Below are positions 49,184-49,276 of a stretch of DNA of 49,276 bases, piece by piece. Source of the stretch: JAKAWW01 sp049966775. GTDB lineage: Archaea; Micrarchaeota; Micrarchaeia; Micrarchaeales; Micrarchaeaceae. Every line of letters starts with the position of its first letter. Position 1 is the first letter of the stretch. The notes under the pieces were generated by a model. It ran no database searches. It was given only the letters and a program-made list of their open reading frames with translations, and was not told where the DNA came from. The position numbers and the translations under genes are program-made. The stretch covers positions 1 through 49,276 of the forward strand of contig JBMFTZ010000002.1 in assembly GCA_049966775.1 (NCBI GenBank). Reading direction: 5' to 3'.

Positions 49184-49200
49184 GTTTATCCCTGTTAAGG

Positions 49201-49234
49201 TATTTAAAGTTTTGCTTTGCACGGCGTTGTCCAA
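49201..49234 (-). promoter_or_regulatory. rpl7ae promoter with TTGGACAACG element
   Basis: On the minus strand TTGGACAACG (49234-49225) lies 16 bases before the TATA box TTTAAATA (49208-49201), with transcription expected near 49179. The same element and spacing occur at the eL41 promoter. Confidence 0.6.
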
Positions 49235-49276
49235 CAATTCAATTAAATAAGCAATAATATGCACTGTTTTTAACGC

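Noticed and set aside
1..49276. CRISPR array, intact transposon or prophage
   Set aside because: No regularly spaced direct repeats, transposase or phage structural genes were seen on either strand.

Overview
The window is a gene-dense stretch of archaeal chromosome, most likely from a small-genome DPANN lineage close to Micrarchaeota (ARMAN-2-like). Seen directly: archaeal information-processing genes (family B DNA polymerase, Orc1/Cdc6, exosome, RNase P proteins, proteasome alpha subunit, histone, TBP repeat, SRP54, SecY, eL8/eS28/eL24/eL41/eL43), TATA-box promoters with many leaderless or near-leaderless starts, very short spacers, and two tRNA-Arg genes whose T-loops are each broken by a short bulge-helix-bulge intron. 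The assignment to Micrarchaeota is inference from this gene set, the intron type and the roughly balanced base composition.

Layout. 1-12 kb: nearly all genes lie on the minus strand: tRNA-Arg(TCG), rnhB, a PRC-barrel protein, a membrane-tethered winged-helix protein, class II ribonucleotide reductase, small unknowns, a decayed gene (6096-6733), methionine aminopeptidase, DNA polymerase B and a THUMP/FtsJ-type RNA methyltransferase. At 11.95-12.07 kb the direction flips in a short region with paired inverted repeats around an AT-rich core. This is a candidate replication origin next to orc1. 12-18.6 kb: a plus-strand superoperon runs orc1, RNase P p30 and Pop5, psmA, SBDS, Rrp4, Rrp41, Rrp42, eL43, an unknown gene and rpoP. 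18.6-28 kb: PRC-barrel, zinc-ribbon and histone genes, thioredoxin, HisRS, CysRS, a secreted protein, eL41, SRP54, a possible 11-codon lysine-rich gene, a DRG-type GTPase and a winged-helix protein. 28.2-29.1 kb: tRNA-Arg(TCT) and TatD. 29.2-33.4 kb: a DUF929-like thioredoxin-fold protein, a four-helix membrane protein, a V4R-domain protein and SecY. 33.5-37.9 kb: a membrane protein, a glycosyltransferase, a single-repeat TBP, a small membrane protein and a geranylgeranyl-reductase-like flavoprotein. 37.9-44.7 kb: complex I genes nuoH-I-J-K-L-M-N in one operon, without nuoA-D in this window. 45-49 kb: surface protein, winged-helix and beta-sandwich genes, and the eL8-eS28-eL24 operon.

The genes mostly serve replication, RNA processing and decay, translation and protein export, plus one energy module (the complex I membrane arm) and one archaeal lipid gene. 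The observations most worth following are the one-lobe TBP, the position-59/60 introns in both tRNA-Arg genes, the candidate origin, the decayed gene, a TTGGACAAC element repeated upstream of TATA boxes, and a tiny terminator-bounded lysine-rich ORF. No CRISPR array, intact insertion sequence or prophage was seen.
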